Of a stretch of DNA of 64,000 bases, positions 17,660 through 27,311 are shown one piece after another. How positions within the stretch are numbered: position 1 is the first letter of the stretch; the number at the start of each line of letters is the position of its first letter. Position numbers and translations under genes: made by a program. Source of the stretch: an uncultured Lachnospiraceae bacterium (GTDB lineage Bacteria; Bacillota; Clostridia; Lachnospirales; Lachnospiraceae). The DNA lies in NCBI GenBank assembly GCA_910587635.1, contig CAJUNB010000003.1, forward strand, positions 91,204 through 155,203, in the 5' to 3' direction. The notes under the pieces were generated by a model. That model searched no databases and was not told the origin of the DNA. It saw nothing but the letters and a program-made list of their open reading frames with translations.

Positions 17660-18880
17660 TTATTTTGAAAATACCTTTCGGAAATTTTTCTTACCCCGTT
17701 TTATGACAATACCGTCATTAAAAAATTCTTTCTCATATTCCTTTTTTACATCCGATACTTTTTCTCCCTCTACGGAAACGCCGCCCTGTTCGATGGCCCG
17801 TCTCCCTTCCGATCTGGTAGCGGTCAGTCCTGATTTCACAAGGACACTGATCAAATCAATTTTCCCTTCCGTAAAATCCTCTTCCGCCAGTTCCGCGGTA
17901 GGCATATCTGCCGCATTTCCACTGGAAAACAGCGCCCGGGAACCGTCTTGCGCTTTTTTCGCTTCTTCTTCGCCATGGACAAGACTTGTCAGTTCATAGG
18001 CAAGTATTTCTTTTGCCTCATTTAACTGGCTTCCTTCCCACTTATCCATCTTATCGATCTCTTCCAGAGGCAGAAACGTGAGCATACGAATACATTTCAG
18101 TACATCCGCATCCGCCACATTTCTCCAATATTGATAAAAATCGAAAGGAGAAGTCTTATTCGGATCCAGCCATACAGCTCCTTTTTGTGTTTTCCCCATT
18201 TTCTTTCCTTCGGAATTTAAAAGAAGAGTAATGGTCATGGCATAAGCGTATTTTCCTAACTTGCGACGTATCAGTTCTGTGCCGCCCAGCATATTACTCC
18301 ACTGATCGTCGCCGCCAAACTGCATATTACAGCCATATTTCTGGAACAATTCATAGAAATCATAACTCTGCATAATCATATAGTTAAATTCTAGAAAAGA
18401 CAGTCCCTTTTCCATACGCTGCTTATAACACTCTGCTGTCAGCATACGATTTACAGAAAAATGACTTCCCACTTCCCTAAGCAATTCAATATAGTTCAGA
18501 CCCATAAGCCAGTCTGCATTGTTCACCATCAATGCTTTTCCATCGGAAAAATCAATAAACCGGCTCATCTGCTTTTTAAAACAATCGCAATTGTGCTGTA
18601 TCTCTTCCACTGTCATCATCGTACGCATATCGCTCCTGCCGGAAGGGTCTCCTACCATACCCGTACCGCCGCCGATCAGAGCGATCGGTTTATTTCCCGC
18701 CATCTGCAAACGCTTCATCAGACACAGCGCCATGAAATGACCCACATGCAGACTATCTGCAGTGGGGTCAAATCCAATATAAAACGTTGCCTTTCCGGCA
18801 TTGATGAGTTCTTTTATTTCTTCTTCATCTGTCAACTGGGCAAGCAATCCTCTTGCTTTCAGTTCCTCAAATACTGTCAT
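17660..18880 (-). CDS. tyrS: Tyrosyl-tRNA synthetase
   Basis: Class I synthetase charging tRNA-Tyr. HIGH-type motif HVGH (45-48), KMSKS-type motif KMGKT (near 230) and a C-terminal S4 RNA-binding domain (about 345-406; GLTATRSEGRRAIEQGGV). The start is at 18880, where AGGAGATTTATC precedes ATG. An in-frame extension further upstream would run into the antiporter gene and adds a basic non-homologous stretch, so it is rejected. Only 28 bases separate it from the antiporter gene, too short for a T-box, so control by tRNA-Tyr charging is not evident here. Confidence 0.96.
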   Translation of the reverse strand: MTVFEELKARGLLAQLTDEEEIKELINAGKATFYIGFDPTADSLHVGHFMALCLMKRLQMAGNKPIALIGGGTGMVGDPSGRSDMRTMMTVEEIQHNCDCFKKQMSRFIDFSDGKALMVNNADWLMGLNYIELLREVGSHFSVNRMLTAECYKQRMEKGLSFLEFNYMIMQSYDFYELFQKYGCNMQFGGDDQWSNMLGGTELIRRKLGKYAYAMTITLLLNSEGKKMGKTQKGAVWLDPNKTSPFDFYQYWRNVADADVLKCIRMLTFLPLEEIDKMDKWEGSQLNEAKEILAYELTSLVHGEEEAKKAQDGSRALFSSGNAADMPTAELAEEDFTEGKIDLISVLVKSGLTATRSEGRRAIEQGGVSVEGEKVSDVKKEYEKEFFNDGIVIKRGKKNFRKVFSK

Positions 18881-18908
18881 GATAAATCTCCTTCTTCTGT
18901 TTCTATAT

Positions 18909-20114
18909 TTAAGCGCTTTGTACTTCCGGCTGCAGAGGTTCCTGCTTATCCGATTTTGCATACAGTATCTTTAACAAAACAGGCGTCAAAATAGAAGATA
19001 CGATAATCAGCATAATGACGGATGTAAAAAACTCCGAAGAAACAAGTCCTACCGAAAGTCCCTTTTGCGCTACAATCAGAGCTACTTCTCCCCTTGTCAT
19101 CATACCTACGCCTATTTTTAAAGCGTCATTATTCTGGAATCTGCATATCTTTGCCATCAATCCGCAGCCGATTACCTTACTGATCAGTCCCACTACGACA
19201 AAAGCGGCCGTAAACATAAGAATTTCTGCATTGATATGATCGATATTCGTTTTTAATCCGATTCCTACGAAAAAAATAGGTCCAAACATCATATAAGAAT
19301 TGATGTCCATTTTTTCTTCTATGTAATCTGCGTCTTTTACACTGCACAAAATGATACCGGCCACATAGGCTCCCGTGATATCGGCAATCCCAAAATACTT
19401 CTCGGCTACATAAGCCATGGCCAGACAAAAAGCAAAGCCAGCGATAGGCACCCTTCTTCTATGGGTATATCTTTCATCAAACGCGCGGAAAATATGATAC
19501 ATTATAAAACCAATTACAATGGCAAATACGAAGAAAAGCAATGTGTTAATGACTACTTTCATTTGATTTGCATCAGGATTTTTAAATCCTACCACAAAAG
19601 TAAGAACCACAATACCGATGACATCATCAATAATGGCCGCACTTAAAATCGTAGTACCAACCTGACTTTTCAGCTTTCCCATTTCTTTCAGGCATTCTAC
19701 AGTGATACTCACAGAAGTGGCTGTCAATATAGTACCAATGAATACCGCTTTATAAAATGACTCACTCCCCCATGGTGACACACCGTAAAACGCCATATAC
19801 AAAACCGCACCAGAGATGAGTGGAACAAATACACCACAACAGGCAATCAAAAGGGCAATCGGTCCCGTTTTCATCAAATCTTTCAGATCTGTCTCCAGGC
19901 CAGCAGAAAACATAAGAAGAATTACTCCTATTTCTGCCATTTCTGTGAGAAAATCTGTCTGTACCACCCATCCAAAAATACATGGACCAATAATCAGACC
20001 TGCAATAATCTCTCCTACAACCTGAGGTGCTTTGCATTTCCTGGCTACAATTCCAAAAAATTTCGCTGCAATAATAATAATTGCCAAATCTTTAAATATC
20101 GTATATGCTTCCAA
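18909..20114 (-). CDS. CPA2-type cation:proton antiporter
   Basis: Kef/NapA-like sodium or potassium/proton antiporter of 401 residues with about 12 membrane helices. The family core is visible in VGEIIAGLIIGPCIFG, AAIIDDVIGIVVLTF (the paired Asp of the ion site) and MMTRGEVALIVAQKGLSVG. No C-terminal RCK domain, so it is not ligand-gated like KefC. The start is TTG, with AGAAGG upstream; no better start is seen. It lies between gyrA and tyrS on the same strand. The cation specificity is unknown. Confidence 0.92.
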   Translation of the reverse strand: MEAYTIFKDLAIIIIAAKFFGIVARKCKAPQVVGEIIAGLIIGPCIFGWVVQTDFLTEMAEIGVILLMFSAGLETDLKDLMKTGPIALLIACCGVFVPLISGAVLYMAFYGVSPWGSESFYKAVFIGTILTATSVSITVECLKEMGKLKSQVGTTILSAAIIDDVIGIVVLTFVVGFKNPDANQMKVVINTLLFFVFAIVIGFIMYHIFRAFDERYTHRRRVPIAGFAFCLAMAYVAEKYFGIADITGAYVAGIILCSVKDADYIEEKMDINSYMMFGPIFFVGIGLKTNIDHINAEILMFTAAFVVVGLISKVIGCGLMAKICRFQNNDALKIGVGMMTRGEVALIVAQKGLSVGLVSSEFFTSVIMLIIVSSILTPVLLKILYAKSDKQEPLQPEVQSA

Positions 20115-20165
20115 AATTTATGCCTTCTTTCTCAACTGTATTGTGATTTTTATTTACGCATTACA

Positions 20166-22655
20166 TTATACCATTGCATCTTCTAAATTTTCAAATTCCT
20201 GATTGCCATTAGAAACTTTTTCTCTCACTTTTGCAATCTTTGCAACACTGACTCCTTCATCTAACTGAATCATTTTAACACCGGAAGTAATCCTCCCCAA
20301 TGTGGAAATATCTTCCATACGAAGCTGAATAATAATGCCACCCGTTGTAATCATCATAATCTCATGATCGTCATTGACCGCTTTCACGCCAACTACATCT
20401 CCAGTTTTTTCCGTAATCTTATAACATTTTACTCCCTTTCCACCCCGTTTCTGTACGGAAAATTCTTCCAGGTAAGTGCGTTTTCCCATACCGTTCTCAG
20501 AAACAATCAAAAGAGAATCTCCCTGATGATCTAACTGCATTCCAATGATTTCATCCCCAGGAGACAAATTCATACCGATTACACCCATGGATGCCCTTCC
20601 TGTGGATCTCACGTCTGTTTCTTTAAATCGGATGCACATTCCCTGTTTTGTAACAAGGAATATTTCCGTATCTTTATTTGTTATTTTTACTTCTATTAAT
20701 TCATCGTCTTCCCGCAAACTAATGGCAGCAAGTCCGTTTTTTCGGACATTTTTATATTCCATAATGGAGGTTTTCTTTACAATACCATTTTTTGTCACCA
20801 TGAAAAAATTGCTAAATGCCTCATAATCCTTAACGGGCATGAGTGCATTTATTTTTTCTCCCGGATTCATTTGCAGGAGATTGACAATGGCGGTTCCTCT
20901 GGCAGTGCGGCCGGCTTCCGGTATTTCATAGACTTTTAATTTATATACCCGGCCAAAATTTGTAAAAAACATCATATAATGATGAGTGGTAGTCATCAAA
21001 AGATCTTCTATATAATCTTCTTCTATTGTTTGCATTCCTTTGATGCCTCTTCCACCTCTGTTTTGGCTCTTGAAATTGTCAATTGTCATACGTTTGATAT
21101 AACCAAGACTTGTCATAGCAATGACTGTGTTCTCCTTAGGAATCAAGTCTTCTATGGAAATATCATCTGTATCATAACCAATAACGCTCTTCCTTTCATC
21201 TCCAAACTTTTCAGCTATCGCTGTCATTTCTGTTTTAATAACACCGAGAAGCAATTTTTCATCTCCGAGAATCGCTTTCAATTGGGCGATTTTTTCTAAA
21301 AGTTCTCTATGTTCATTTTCCAGCTTTTCCCTTTCCAGACCAGTAAGTGCACGAAGTCTCATATCTACGATAGCCTGTGCCTGCACATCTGTCAGACCAA
21401 ACCGTTCTATTAAATTTGTCTTCGCAATCTGGGTATTTTGACTAGCTCTTATGATACGGATTACTTCATCAATGTGATCCAGAGCAATCAACAATCCCTG
21501 TAAAATATGGTCTCTTTCTTCCGCTTTGTTTAAATCATATTTTGTCCGCCTCGTTACCACATCTTCCTGATGCATCAGATAATACTTCAGCATATCCAAA
21601 AGATTCATAATCTTTGGCTCATTGTTCACAAGAGCCAACATAATAATTCCAAAGGTATCTTGAAGCTGGGTATGTTTAAACAGTTGATTTAAAATCACAT
21701 TGGCATTGGCGTCTTTTCTCAGTTCAATGACAATCCTCATACCTTCCCTGTCAGATTCATCCCGAAGGTCTGTAATACCATCTATTCTTTTATCTTTATG
21801 GAGTTCTGCAATTTTTTCGATTAACCGGGCTTTATTTACAAGATAGGGAAGCTCTGTCACAATTATCTGGTTTTTTCCATTGGAAAGTGTCTCTATATCG
21901 GTGACAGCTCTCACCTTTACTTTTCCTCTTCCGGTTCGATAAGCTTCTTCGCTTCCTCTCGTACCAAGTATAATTCCTCCTGTGGGAAAATCAGGCGCCT
22001 TTATTACATCCAAAAGTTCTTCTATATCTGTATCTCTGTCCTCTAAAACTCGATTGTCGATAATTTTGACTACTGCATTTACCACTTCTTTTAAATTATG
22101 AGGGGGAATGTTCGTTGCCATTCCCACCGCAATTCCCGTCGTCCCATTTACGAGAAGATTTGGAAAACGACTTGGAAGTACAGAAGGTTCTCTTTCTGTT
22201 TCATCAAAATTAGGAACAAAATCTACTGTATCTTTATTGATATCTGCAATCATTTCCATGGAAATTTTGGAAAGTCTTGCTTCTGTATAACGCATAGCTG
22301 CAGCGCCGTCTCCATCAACAGACCCAAAATTACCATGCCCATCTACCAGTACATGTCTCATGGACCAGGGTTGTGCCATATTTACGAGAGCACCATAAAT
22401 AGAACTGTCACCGTGTGGATGATATTTACCCATTGTATCTCCCACGATACGGGCACTCTTTCTGTGAGGTTTATCGGGACCGTTATTCAATTCAATCATG
22501 GAATAAAGAACACGTCTCTGAACCGGTTTCAATCCATCTCTTACATCAGGCAATGCTCTGGCAGCAATAACACTCATCGCATAATCGATATAAGAAGTTT
22601 CCATCGTCTTCTTTAAATCTACATCATGGACTTTATCAAAAATATTGTCTTCCAA
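20166..22655 (-). CDS. gyrA: DNA gyrase subunit A
   Basis: Breakage-reunion subunit of gyrase, 829 residues. Catalytic Tyr123 lies in AAMRYTEARLS. The C-terminal beta-pinwheel holds the GyrA-box-like QNRGGRGIKGM. In the quinolone region the residue matching E. coli Ser83 is Ser84, while that matching Asp87 is Gly88 (HGDSSIYGAL). The start is TTG at 22655 behind AAGGAAGGG. It is 44 bases downstream of gyrB on the same strand, as in B. subtilis. Confidence 0.97.
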   Translation of the reverse strand: MEDNIFDKVHDVDLKKTMETSYIDYAMSVIAARALPDVRDGLKPVQRRVLYSMIELNNGPDKPHRKSARIVGDTMGKYHPHGDSSIYGALVNMAQPWSMRHVLVDGHGNFGSVDGDGAAAMRYTEARLSKISMEMIADINKDTVDFVPNFDETEREPSVLPSRFPNLLVNGTTGIAVGMATNIPPHNLKEVVNAVVKIIDNRVLEDRDTDIEELLDVIKAPDFPTGGIILGTRGSEEAYRTGRGKVKVRAVTDIETLSNGKNQIIVTELPYLVNKARLIEKIAELHKDKRIDGITDLRDESDREGMRIVIELRKDANANVILNQLFKHTQLQDTFGIIMLALVNNEPKIMNLLDMLKYYLMHQEDVVTRRTKYDLNKAEERDHILQGLLIALDHIDEVIRIIRASQNTQIAKTNLIERFGLTDVQAQAIVDMRLRALTGLEREKLENEHRELLEKIAQLKAILGDEKLLLGVIKTEMTAIAEKFGDERKSVIGYDTDDISIEDLIPKENTVIAMTSLGYIKRMTIDNFKSQNRGGRGIKGMQTIEEDYIEDLLMTTTHHYMMFFTNFGRVYKLKVYEIPEAGRTARGTAIVNLLQMNPGEKINALMPVKDYEAFSNFFMVTKNGIVKKTSIMEYKNVRKNGLAAISLREDDELIEVKITNKDTEIFLVTKQGMCIRFKETDVRSTGRASMGVIGMNLSPGDEIIGMQLDHQGDSLLIVSENGMGKRTYLEEFSVQKRGGKGVKCYKITEKTGDVVGVKAVNDDHEIMMITTGGIIIQLRMEDISTLGRITSGVKMIQLDEGVSVAKIAKVREKVSNGNQEFENLEDAMV

Positions 22656-22699
22656 ATTTGTCCCTTTCCTTCCTTATATTTCCACACTACAATTTCCAA

Positions 22700-24640
22700 T
22701 CAAATATCCAGATTTTTCACAAATTTTGCGTTTTCTTCTATAAATTCCCGACGGGGTTCTACTTTATCTCCCATCAATGTTGTAAACGTCATGTCAATTT
22801 CCGATTCTGCTTCTTCATCCATAGTGACCCGTAAAAGAACTCTTCTTTCAGGATCCATCGTTGTCTCCCAGAGCTGCTCTGCATCCATTTCACCAAGTCC
22901 TTTATAACGCTGAATCCGATTATTTTGATCCCGACCTACATCATTTAAAATAGTATTTAACTCTTCATCACTGTAGGCATACCAGACTTTTTTGTTTTTT
23001 TCCAATTTATAAAGGGGAGGCTGTGCCAGATATACATAACCTTCTTTTATCAACTGAGGCATAAAACGATACAAGAATGTAAGCATCAATGTGGCAATAT
23101 GTGCACCATCCACATCTGCATCGGTCATAATAATAATTTTATGATATCGAAGTTTACTGATATCAAAATCTTCATGAATTCCCGTACCAAACGCAGTAAT
23201 CATAGATTTGATTTCTGCATTGGTATATATTTTATCCAGCCTCGCTTTTTCCACATTCAATATTTTCCCACGTAAGGGAAGTATTGCCTGTGTTGCCCGA
23301 CTTCTCGCAGTTTTTGCACTGCCTCCTGCAGAATCTCCTTCTACAATATAGATTTCACAATTCTTTGGATCCTTGTCAGAACAATCTGCCAGCTTTCCAG
23401 GCAAAGCCATTCCTTCTAAAGCTGTCTTTCTTCTCGTCAGATCTCTCGCTTTTCTCGCCGCATCTCTGGCACGCTGTGCCAAGATAGACTTTTCACAGAT
23501 TACTTTCGCCACAGAAGGATTTTGCTCCAGATAATAAGTGAGCTGTTCACTGACGACACTGTCCACTGCTCCTCTTGCTTCCGAATTACCAAGCTTTTGT
23601 TTTGTCTGTCCTTCAAACTGAGGATCCTCCAGCTTTACACTGATAATGGCTGTCATACCTTCTCTGATATCTTCTCCTGATAAATTCGGCTCACTGTCCT
23701 TTAACAATTTATTATTTCTGGCATAATCATTGAAGGTTTTTGTTATTGCATTTCGAAATCCCGCCAAATGGGTTCCCCCTTCCGGCGTATTGATATTATT
23801 GACAAAACTATAAGAACTTTCTGTGTAAGAATCATTGTGCTGTATAGACACTTCCACATAGACATTGTCTTTTTTTCCTTCAAAATAGAGAACATCCTCG
23901 TAAAGTGCTGTCTTGCTTTTATTCAAATATATTACAAACTCTTTTATTCCACCTTCATAATGAAATTCTTTTACAAGTGGTTTTTTCTCTCCTGTCTTCT
24001 CATCTATCACTCTGTTATCTGTTAAAATAATTTTTAAATTTTTTGTCAGAAAAGCCATTTCACGAAGACGTTGTTTCAAAATATCAAATTCAAAAACTGT
24101 AGTCTCCTGAAAGATCGTCTTATCGGGTTTAAAAATTACAACAGTTCCTGTCTTCTCTTCTTCACAAGTACCAATTTCTTTCAATTGATAGCATGCGTTT
24201 CCTCTCTCATACCTCTGTCTGTATATTTTACCTTCACTGTAAATTGTCACTTCCAGCCAGTCAGAAAGCGCGTTTACTACGGATGCTCCAACACCATGGA
24301 GCCCACCTGACACTTTATATCCTCCACCACCAAATTTTCCTCCCGCATGGAGGATTGTAAAAACCACTTCCACTGCGGGTATGCCCGCTTTTTGGTTGAT
24401 TCCCACCGGAATGCCCCGGCCATTGTCTTCTACTGTAACAGAATTATCTTCATTGACCGTAACCCAAATAGTATCACAAAAACCAGCAAGCGCTTCATCC
24501 ACTGAATTGTCCACAATCTCATATACAAGATGATGAAGTCCCCTACTGGATGTACTTCCTATATACATACCAGGTCTTTTTCTGACTGCTTCAAGTCCCT
24601 CCAATATCTGAATCTGGTCTGCTCCATATTCTGTACTCAT
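22700..24640 (-). CDS. gyrB: DNA gyrase subunit B
   Basis: ATPase subunit of gyrase, 646 residues. GHKL ATPase motifs are at the N-terminus (EIVDNSVDEAL; GGGGYKVSGGLHGVGASVVNA). The TOPRIM metal site shows EGDSAGGSAK (near 437) and DADVDGAH (near 508), and the tail has QRYKGLGEMDAEQLWETTMDP. GGAGGAATGC precedes the ATG. It forms an A2B2 tetramer with GyrA and introduces negative supercoils next to the origin. Confidence 0.98.
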   Translation of the reverse strand: MSTEYGADQIQILEGLEAVRKRPGMYIGSTSSRGLHHLVYEIVDNSVDEALAGFCDTIWVTVNEDNSVTVEDNGRGIPVGINQKAGIPAVEVVFTILHAGGKFGGGGYKVSGGLHGVGASVVNALSDWLEVTIYSEGKIYRQRYERGNACYQLKEIGTCEEEKTGTVVIFKPDKTIFQETTVFEFDILKQRLREMAFLTKNLKIILTDNRVIDEKTGEKKPLVKEFHYEGGIKEFVIYLNKSKTALYEDVLYFEGKKDNVYVEVSIQHNDSYTESSYSFVNNINTPEGGTHLAGFRNAITKTFNDYARNNKLLKDSEPNLSGEDIREGMTAIISVKLEDPQFEGQTKQKLGNSEARGAVDSVVSEQLTYYLEQNPSVAKVICEKSILAQRARDAARKARDLTRRKTALEGMALPGKLADCSDKDPKNCEIYIVEGDSAGGSAKTARSRATQAILPLRGKILNVEKARLDKIYTNAEIKSMITAFGTGIHEDFDISKLRYHKIIIMTDADVDGAHIATLMLTFLYRFMPQLIKEGYVYLAQPPLYKLEKNKKVWYAYSDEELNTILNDVGRDQNNRIQRYKGLGEMDAEQLWETTMDPERRVLLRVTMDEEAESEIDMTFTTLMGDKVEPRREFIEENAKFVKNLDI

Positions 24641-24690
24641 GCATTCCTCCTAAACCTGTTTTGTCTACTCAGCCGATAAACCTGCACAAA

Positions 24691-25776
24691 TCAATTTTCG
24701 CTTGTTACTGCTCCGTCTGTTACTTTAAATATTTTATTGATTTCAAAACGATTATTGATAAAATCATCCAATCCGGTACAAGTGATAATCGTCTGAATAT
24801 CTCCAATGCTGCTGAGCAAATAATTCTGACGACTACTATCCAATTCAGAAAGAACATCATCCAACAGCAGTACCGGTGTATCTTTTGAAATCTTTTTAAC
24901 AAGCTCTATTTCTGACAATTTCAAAGAAAGGGCCGCAGTTCTCTGTTGTCCCTGCGATCCAAATTTACGAATATCGATGTCTCCTATCATAAAAGAAAAA
25001 TCATCTCTATGAGGTCCAGTTGTAGTCTGCTTTAACCTGATATCCCTGTCCCGGTTTTTTTCACATATTTCTTCGAAATCTTCCGGTTTCACATCAGGTT
25101 CATAAAAAATTGTTAGTGTTTCTTTTCCTCCTGATAACTTTTTATGTATTGTAACGATCATTTCATTTAACTGATCAATAAACAATTTTCTTCGTTCTAT
25201 AATTTTACTTCCAAAAGAAATAAGCTGAGTATCCCATATACTCAAAGTTTCCTGTAAATCAGAATTAAAATGAATATCTTTCAGAAGTTTATTTCTTTGA
25301 TTCACAATTTTATTATAATGATTTAAATTATACAAGTAAAAATTATCTATCTGACATAATTCCATATCAACAAACCTTCTTCTTTCAGAAGGTCCGTTTT
25401 TTATGATATTCAAATCTTCAGGAGCAAAAAAGACTACGTTCAGAAGGCCAATCAACTCAGCAGCTTTTTTGATCTTTTTTCCGTCAATGGCAATTCCCTT
25501 TGATTTATTGCCTCTCAAATGCATATCAACTTTATAAGTCAAATTTTCTTTTTCCAGATAAGTTCGAATATGAGCTTCCTCATGGCCAAATCTGATAATA
25601 TCTCTGTCTTTACTTCCCTTATGAGATTTTGTTGTTGCAGACAAAAAAACCGCCTCTAAAACATTTGTTTTTCCCTGTGCGTTATCTCCGTACAGTATAT
25701 TGGTACCTTTGTCAAAAGTCAAATTCAGAAAATCATAATTTCTGAAATCAGACAATTCCAATGATTTTATGATCAT
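24691..25776 (-). CDS. recF: DNA replication and repair protein RecF
   Basis: SMC-like ATPase that loads RecA at gaps. Walker A GDNAQGKT at 30-37, ABC-type signature region FGSQGQQRTAALSLKL, Walker B PVLLLDDVLSELD. 361 residues as expected. Its start overlaps the yaaA stop by 4 bases (translational coupling) and gyrB follows 50 bases after its stop. Confidence 0.97.
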   Translation of the reverse strand: MIIKSLELSDFRNYDFLNLTFDKGTNILYGDNAQGKTNVLEAVFLSATTKSHKGSKDRDIIRFGHEEAHIRTYLEKENLTYKVDMHLRGNKSKGIAIDGKKIKKAAELIGLLNVVFFAPEDLNIIKNGPSERRRFVDMELCQIDNFYLYNLNHYNKIVNQRNKLLKDIHFNSDLQETLSIWDTQLISFGSKIIERRKLFIDQLNEMIVTIHKKLSGGKETLTIFYEPDVKPEDFEEICEKNRDRDIRLKQTTTGPHRDDFSFMIGDIDIRKFGSQGQQRTAALSLKLSEIELVKKISKDTPVLLLDDVLSELDSSRQNYLLSSIGDIQTIITCTGLDDFINNRFEINKIFKVTDGAVTSEN

Positions 25777-25991
25777 CTTACTGATTCCTCAATTGTTATC
25801 TGATTTCCGTTGTATTCTATGACATCTCCTGCCCGCAGTTTTTTTCCTCTCTGCTTCTCCACATTGCCATTTACTTTTACAGACCCGTCCAATATGGCAA
25901 ATTTAGCATCCACACCACTGTCTACAAGTCCTGCCATTTTCAAAGCCTGACCTAATTTTATAAATTCGTCTTTTATCTTTATATTTTCCAT
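25773..25991 (-). CDS. yaaA: S4-domain RNA-binding protein YaaA
   Basis: A 72-residue small S4-fold protein (LGQALKMAGLVDSGVDAK, VNGNVEKQRGKKLRAGD), always found between dnaN and recF in Firmicutes. It probably binds structured RNA, possibly in ribosome biogenesis; the role is unproven. Overlaps recF by 4 bases and lies 35 bases after dnaN. Confidence 0.93.
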   Translation of the reverse strand: MENIKIKDEFIKLGQALKMAGLVDSGVDAKFAILDGSVKVNGNVEKQRGKKLRAGDVIEYNGNQITIEESVR

Positions 25992-26026
25992 TTTTTACCA
26001 CTCTAATCAGATTATGTTTTGTGAAA

Positions 26027-27136
26027 TCAGACAACAGTTGTAAAATTCACAGGTAAAATCAAATAAATATAGGTTTCTCCCGAATCTCTGATAAAACACG
26101 GTGCCTTAGGATTTACCATATAGACATCTATTTCCTCGTCATCAATTACTTTCAAAGCATCGATTAAAAATTTAGGATTAAAACCTATCATAATATCTTT
26201 ACCGCTCTTTTTTATGTCGATCTCTTCGTTCATACTTCCTACTGTAGAATTGATCTTCAACTCCATACCTTCGTCTGTGATTGTGATAATGATAGGTTTT
26301 TTATCTCCTTCTTTTACAAGAAGAGTTGCTCTGTCGATACAATTTAAAAATTCTTTTTTGTTGATTTTAATTTTTGTCTCATAATCACTGGACAACATCT
26401 GAGCAATATTGAAATATTCTCCTTCGATCAACCGGGATACAACTACTGTTCTGTCAAATTCAAATACGATATGTTTATTTGTAAAGAAAATTGATACATC
26501 TTTATCCGTATCTCCACTTAGTATCTTACTGATTTCATTCAGTGTCTTCCCGGGAACAATTACTTTTCTACCCTGATAGAAATTTTTTAATTTAATATTT
26601 CTAATGGAAATTCTGTGTCCATCCAGAGAAACTACCTTCAGATTGTCTTCTTTGATTTCAAACAATTCTCCTGTCATCAGTTTATTGTTATCGTTATCAG
26701 CAATCGAAAAAATAGTCTGCCTAATCACTTCTTTTAATGTGAACTGAGAAAGCATAATAGAATCAATTCTTTCAATAGAAGGCAAATAGGAAAAATCTTC
26801 TCCAGATTTCCCGATGATATTGAACTTAGCTTTTTCACAGGTAATTGTCGTTTTAAACGATTCATCTGTTTCTATCGTAATATCATTGTCAGGAAGCTTT
26901 CTTACGATTTCCAGAAAAATTTTAGCATCTAAAGCAATCATTCCTTTTTCAAGTATCGTACCTTCTATTTTTGTTTCAATACCAAGTTCCATATCATTAG
27001 CAGTCAATGTAATATCATTTCTTCTTGCATCCACAAGAACACATTCCAATATAGACATTGTTGTTTTACTTGGAACAGCTTTTGATACAATTTGAACACC
27101 ATTTAACAGATTTGTTTTTGAACATACCAATTTCAT
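26027..27136 (-). CDS. dnaN: DNA polymerase III beta sliding clamp
   Basis: Ring-shaped processivity clamp of 369 residues with three repeats of the clamp fold. Recognisable parts are the N-terminus MKLVCSKTNLLNGVQIVSKAV and the C-terminal peptide-pocket region ending YIYLILPVNF. AAAGGAGTT lies 9 bases before the ATG. It is separated from dnaA by a 175-base gap that carries DnaA boxes and an AT-rich stretch. Confidence 0.98.
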   Translation of the reverse strand: MKLVCSKTNLLNGVQIVSKAVPSKTTMSILECVLVDARRNDITLTANDMELGIETKIEGTILEKGMIALDAKIFLEIVRKLPDNDITIETDESFKTTITCEKAKFNIIGKSGEDFSYLPSIERIDSIMLSQFTLKEVIRQTIFSIADNDNNKLMTGELFEIKEDNLKVVSLDGHRISIRNIKLKNFYQGRKVIVPGKTLNEISKILSGDTDKDVSIFFTNKHIVFEFDRTVVVSRLIEGEYFNIAQMLSSDYETKIKINKKEFLNCIDRATLLVKEGDKKPIIITITDEGMELKINSTVGSMNEEIDIKKSGKDIMIGFNPKFLIDALKVIDDEEIDVYMVNPKAPCFIRDSGETYIYLILPVNFTTVV

Positions 27137-27311
27137 TTCTGGGTAACTCCTTTCATATATAATATATTATATTTCCGTAGTCGTCTTAATAATAGATGTG
27201 AATTTGTTAATATCCTTTTTATCCCAGTGTTTTAGTGCTGCAATTAGATTTATTATGAAGTGAAAAACTTTGAATTTCCTGTGAATAAAAGGATATAATT
27301 GTTTGTAACTT
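27137..27311. other. dnaA-dnaN intergenic part of oriC
   Basis: Contains one DnaA box TGTGAATAA (27280-27288; TTATTCACA on the minus strand), a one-mismatch TGTGAATTT near 27197, and an AT-only tract around 27155-27173 next to the dnaN start. In B. subtilis the matching gap holds the unwinding element. Placing the DUE here is inference from that model. Confidence 0.6.

Noticed and set aside
18881..18908. T-box leader for tyrS
   Set aside because: The 28-base gap is far too short, and no tRNA-binding leader is visible.
18881..18961. Upstream extension of tyrS
   Set aside because: The extension is basic and unlike TyrRS, overlaps the antiporter gene, and the ATG at 18880 has a good AGGAGA site.
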